From assembly GCA_964413275.1 (NCBI GenBank), contig CAYPSO010000010.1:1-64000 (forward strand): a DNA stretch of 64,000 nt. Reading direction: 5' to 3'. Origin of the DNA: JAABRE01 sp964413275 (GTDB lineage Bacteria > Cyanobacteriota > Cyanobacteriia > Cyanobacteriales > JAABRE01). Below are positions 61,737 through 64,000 of this stretch, piece after piece. The notes under the pieces are model-generated. The model had not been told where the DNA came from. It saw only the letters and a list, made by a program, of their open reading frames with translations, and did not search any database. Within the stretch, counting starts at the first letter, position 1; every line of letters begins with the position of its first letter. The translations under genes were made by a program, and so were the position numbers.

Positions 61737-61883
61737 GGAGTAAATTTTTTATAAATTAATTATATATAGATTAGATTTTAGATTTTAGTATATAGCTTTT
61801 CTAAAAAAATTTGTATCTTCTCTGTGTTCTCTCTCTGCGGTTAATTAAAAAGAATATTATATTCACATACCAAATGAAATTAC

Positions 61884-61889
61884 TATAAT
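61884..61889 (+). promoter_or_regulatory. Possible -10 box of the P450 genes
   Basis: A TATAAT hexamer lies 31 bp before the start of the first P450 gene. There is no good -35 box at the right distance, so this is weak. Confidence 0.3.
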
Positions 61890-61920
61890 ATAGATAATAT
61901 TAAAAGAAAAAATAACTAAA

Positions 61921-63300
61921 ATGACAACTATTAACAAATTACCTACTCCTTCATGGTTGCAAAAATTACAATGGATCTCAAATCCAGTAAAATATATGAA
62001 AAATGCAGCTAAACTTTATCCCGATATTTTTGCTGCTGAAGTAGCAACTTTTGGCTCAATGTTATTTATACAAGAGCCTCAAGCTTTACAATATGTTTTA
62101 ACAAATGACCGTAAACAATTTGTTGCTGAAGGAAAAATTAATAAATTTTTAGAACCTCTTCTCGGAGAATATTCTGTTATAACTTTAGAGCAAAATCCCC
62201 ATAAAAAACGTCGTCAATTATTAATGCCAGCCTTTCATGGTTCGAGAATACAAACCTATGGTGAATTAATTTCTAAATTAATTCACCAAGTCATGGATAA
62301 TTTGCCAATAAATCAAACTTTTTTGGCAAGAAAAACTATGCAGCAAATTTCTTTACAGGTAATTTTAGAGTCAGTTTTTGGCTTATATGAAGGAGAAAGA
62401 GCGCAAAAATTAAAAAATTTGATGTCAACAATGAGTGATATATTTAGTTCCTCTCTAACTTCTGCTTTTTTGTTATTACCTTTTTTACAAAAAGATTTAG
62501 GTGTTTTAAGTCCTTGGAGTTACTATCTTAAAAAACGGGATGAAGTAGATAAACAAATATATGCAGAAATTGCCGAGCGTCGAGCCAATCCTAATCCTGA
62601 AAGTACCGATATTCTTTCATTATTAATGTCGGCTCAAGATGAAGATGGTAATTCCATGACAGATAAAGAATTAAGGGATGAATTATTAACTCTTTTATTT
62701 GCTGGTAATGAAACTACAGCAACGGCTATGTCTTGGGCTTTATATTGGTTACATAAAGAACCAAAAGTTAAAGAAAAATTACTCGCTGAATTAGCAACTT
62801 TAGGGGATAATCCTGATTATATGACCATTGCTAAATTACCCTACTTAACCGCAGTTTGTAATGAAACTTTGCGGATTCATTCTGTTGCTATGCTAACTTT
62901 TCCTAGAATAGTTCAAGAACCAGTAGAATTGTTTGGACATAAAATAGAACCAAGAACTGTAATTTTAGGTTGTATGTATCTCTTACATCAAAGGGAAGAT
63001 TTATATCCTAATCCTCAACAATTTAGGCCAGAAAGATTTTTAGAACGTCAATATTCTCCCTACGAATTTATGCCCTTTGGAGCAGGTACACGCCGTTGTA
63101 TTGGTGAAGCTTTAGCTATCTTTGAAATGAAATTAGTATTAGCTAACATTTTATCAAATTATCAGTTAATTTTAGCGAGTAATAAACCAGAAAAACCTGC
63201 AAGAAGGGGAATTACCCTTGCACCTGCCAATGGTGTAAAAATGAAATTAATTAGTAAAAATATATCTGTAGAAAAAGTTAATCAAGCTGTTGCTGTTTAA
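61921..63300 (+). CDS. Cytochrome P450 (CYP110-like)
   Basis: The 459-residue protein has all P450 signatures: the I-helix oxygen-binding motif LLFAGNETTATAMSW (about 258-272), the K-helix E-x-x-R in CNETLR, PERF, and the haem loop FMPFGAGTRRCIGEALA (about 379-395) with the cysteine ligand. The N-terminus lacks a membrane anchor. The closest pattern I recall is the cyanobacterial CYP110 family, which oxidises fatty acids and terpenoids. A tandem paralogue follows 4 bp after the stop, so they are one operon. Confidence 0.92.
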   Translation: MTTINKLPTPSWLQKLQWISNPVKYMKNAAKLYPDIFAAEVATFGSMLFIQEPQALQYVLTNDRKQFVAEGKINKFLEPLLGEYSVITLEQNPHKKRRQLLMPAFHGSRIQTYGELISKLIHQVMDNLPINQTFLARKTMQQISLQVILESVFGLYEGERAQKLKNLMSTMSDIFSSSLTSAFLLLPFLQKDLGVLSPWSYYLKKRDEVDKQIYAEIAERRANPNPESTDILSLLMSAQDEDGNSMTDKELRDELLTLLFAGNETTATAMSWALYWLHKEPKVKEKLLAELATLGDNPDYMTIAKLPYLTAVCNETLRIHSVAMLTFPRIVQEPVELFGHKIEPRTVILGCMYLLHQREDLYPNPQQFRPERFLERQYSPYEFMPFGAGTRRCIGEALAIFEMKLVLANILSNYQLILASNKPEKPARRGITLAPANGVKMKLISKNISVEKVNQAVAV

Positions 63301-63304
63301 AATT

Positions 63305-64000
63305 ATGAAAATAATAAAAGGTCAAAAAACACCCCGTTGGTTACAAAAAATTAAATTTATTCTCGATCCTTTAGGATATTTAGAATATAATTCTGCTCGT
63401 TATGGCGAACTTTTCCAAGCACCTGTAATTGGTAATTACGATTTAATGATATTTGTTGATAATCCTCAAGCATTACAACAACTTATGACAAATGAGACTA
63501 AAAAATTTGTTGCTCCCGGAGATCGAATTTTAAAGCTTATTACCGGAGATTACTCTTTATTTATGTTAGAAGGCGAGCGTCATCGTCGGGAACGTAAATT
63601 ATTAATGCCTTCTTTTCATGGGGAAAGAATGCGTAGTTATGGAGAGTTAATTTGTGATTTAACTAAAGAAATTATGAGTAAATTAAATCACAATCAAGTA
63701 TTTTCTGCTAGGGAAATAATGCAAGATGTTTCCTTAGAAATTATTTTAAATGTAGTATTTGGAATTTATGAAGGTGAAAGATTTAACCAACTCAAAAAAT
63801 TAATTGCTGATTTTATGGATTTGTTTAAATCTCCTTTAATTTCAGGGGCTCTTTATTTACCTTTTTTAAGGCAAAATTTAGGAGAATGGAGTCCTTGGGG
63901 AAACTTTTTAAAAATACAAAAAGCAATAGATGATTTAATTTATGCAGAAATAAAAGAGCGTCGCCAAAAATATGATGATTCTGGGACAGATATTTTAACT
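63305..64000 (+). CDS. Second cytochrome P450, cut by the window end
   Basis: From the ATG at 63305 the frame stays open for 232 codons to the window edge. It parallels the first P450: MKIIKGQKTPRWLQKIKF matches LPTPSWLQKLQW, then ERHRRERKLLMPSFHGERMRSYGELI, and VFGIYEGERF. The I-helix, E-x-x-R and haem loop lie beyond the window. It is a tandem duplicate in the same operon, clearly diverged from the first copy. Confidence 0.9.
   Translation, partial: MKIIKGQKTPRWLQKIKFILDPLGYLEYNSARYGELFQAPVIGNYDLMIFVDNPQALQQLMTNETKKFVAPGDRILKLITGDYSLFMLEGERHRRERKLLMPSFHGERMRSYGELICDLTKEIMSKLNHNQVFSAREIMQDVSLEIILNVVFGIYEGERFNQLKKLIADFMDLFKSPLISGALYLPFLRQNLGEWSPWGNFLKIQKAIDDLIYAEIKERRQKYDDSGTDILT

Noticed and set aside
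1..64000. CRISPR arrays and tRNA genes
   Set aside because: The only regular repeats are 7-bp arrays and paired terminal repeats, without spacers. I found no tRNA T-loop with matching stems by eye, although a tRNA search program would be decisive.

Overview
This is a chromosomal stretch of an A+T-rich cyanobacterium. The evidence is a photosystem I subunit gene (psaK), a four-domain flavodiiron protein of the kind found in oxygenic phototrophs, many GCGATCGC (HIP1-type) octamers, cyanobacterial unknown families (a DUF1823-type protein, Uma2 endonucleases) and arrays of heptamer repeats. The low G+C and small intergenic spaces suggest a unicellular Cyanobacterium/Geminocystis-like organism, but that is inference. 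I saw no tRNA, rRNA or CRISPR array.

Layout. 1-12951 is mostly housekeeping: a GNAT protein, rsmI, an ABCG-type transporter, a PfkB kinase, a CysQ-like phosphatase, a RelE/ParE-type toxin-antitoxin pair, a methyltransferase, a tautomerase, a pentapeptide-repeat protein, an RNB nuclease with two dsRBD-like modules, coaE and an M48 protease. 12952-16673 is a transposon zone with two related tnpB genes of an unusual catalytic type, no tnpA, and a possible third element end. The second tnpB has landed in the 3' end of a metallophosphatase gene. 16636-26148 is again housekeeping (miaE, ParA, MscS, EamA transporter, bioF, gltD), broken by a cluster of three palindromic mobile repeats at 22637-22915. 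26225-28137 is a decay zone with a UPF0182-like remnant, IS630 pieces and the cut-off tail of a surface protein gene.

28138-39482 is a long minus-strand cluster of exported proteins: two DUF11-like proteins, a 1252-residue outer-membrane beta-barrel with Ig-like modules, a beta-helix protein and a glycine-rich GEVED-type protein. It looks like a cell-surface assembly of unknown function and is the best candidate here for an undescribed system. 39783-42491 looks imported: a glycosyltransferase, a relic of a phosphate-binding protein and a fatty-acid desaturase. 42572-53632 holds lnt, cdsA, cbiT, an Orn/Lys/Arg decarboxylase, ychF, psaK, an FHA protein, tlyA and an Flv1-type flavodiiron protein.

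53834-56153 is an ABC-type ATPase followed by a broken DUF4435 (TOPRIM-like) gene. This is the gene pair of the PARIS anti-phage system, with its effector inactivated. 56245-64000 holds rseP, a DUF202 protein, nth, a HigB/HigA-type toxin-antitoxin pair, an ABCG transporter with two FHA domains, and two tandem cytochrome P450 genes, the second cut by the window end.
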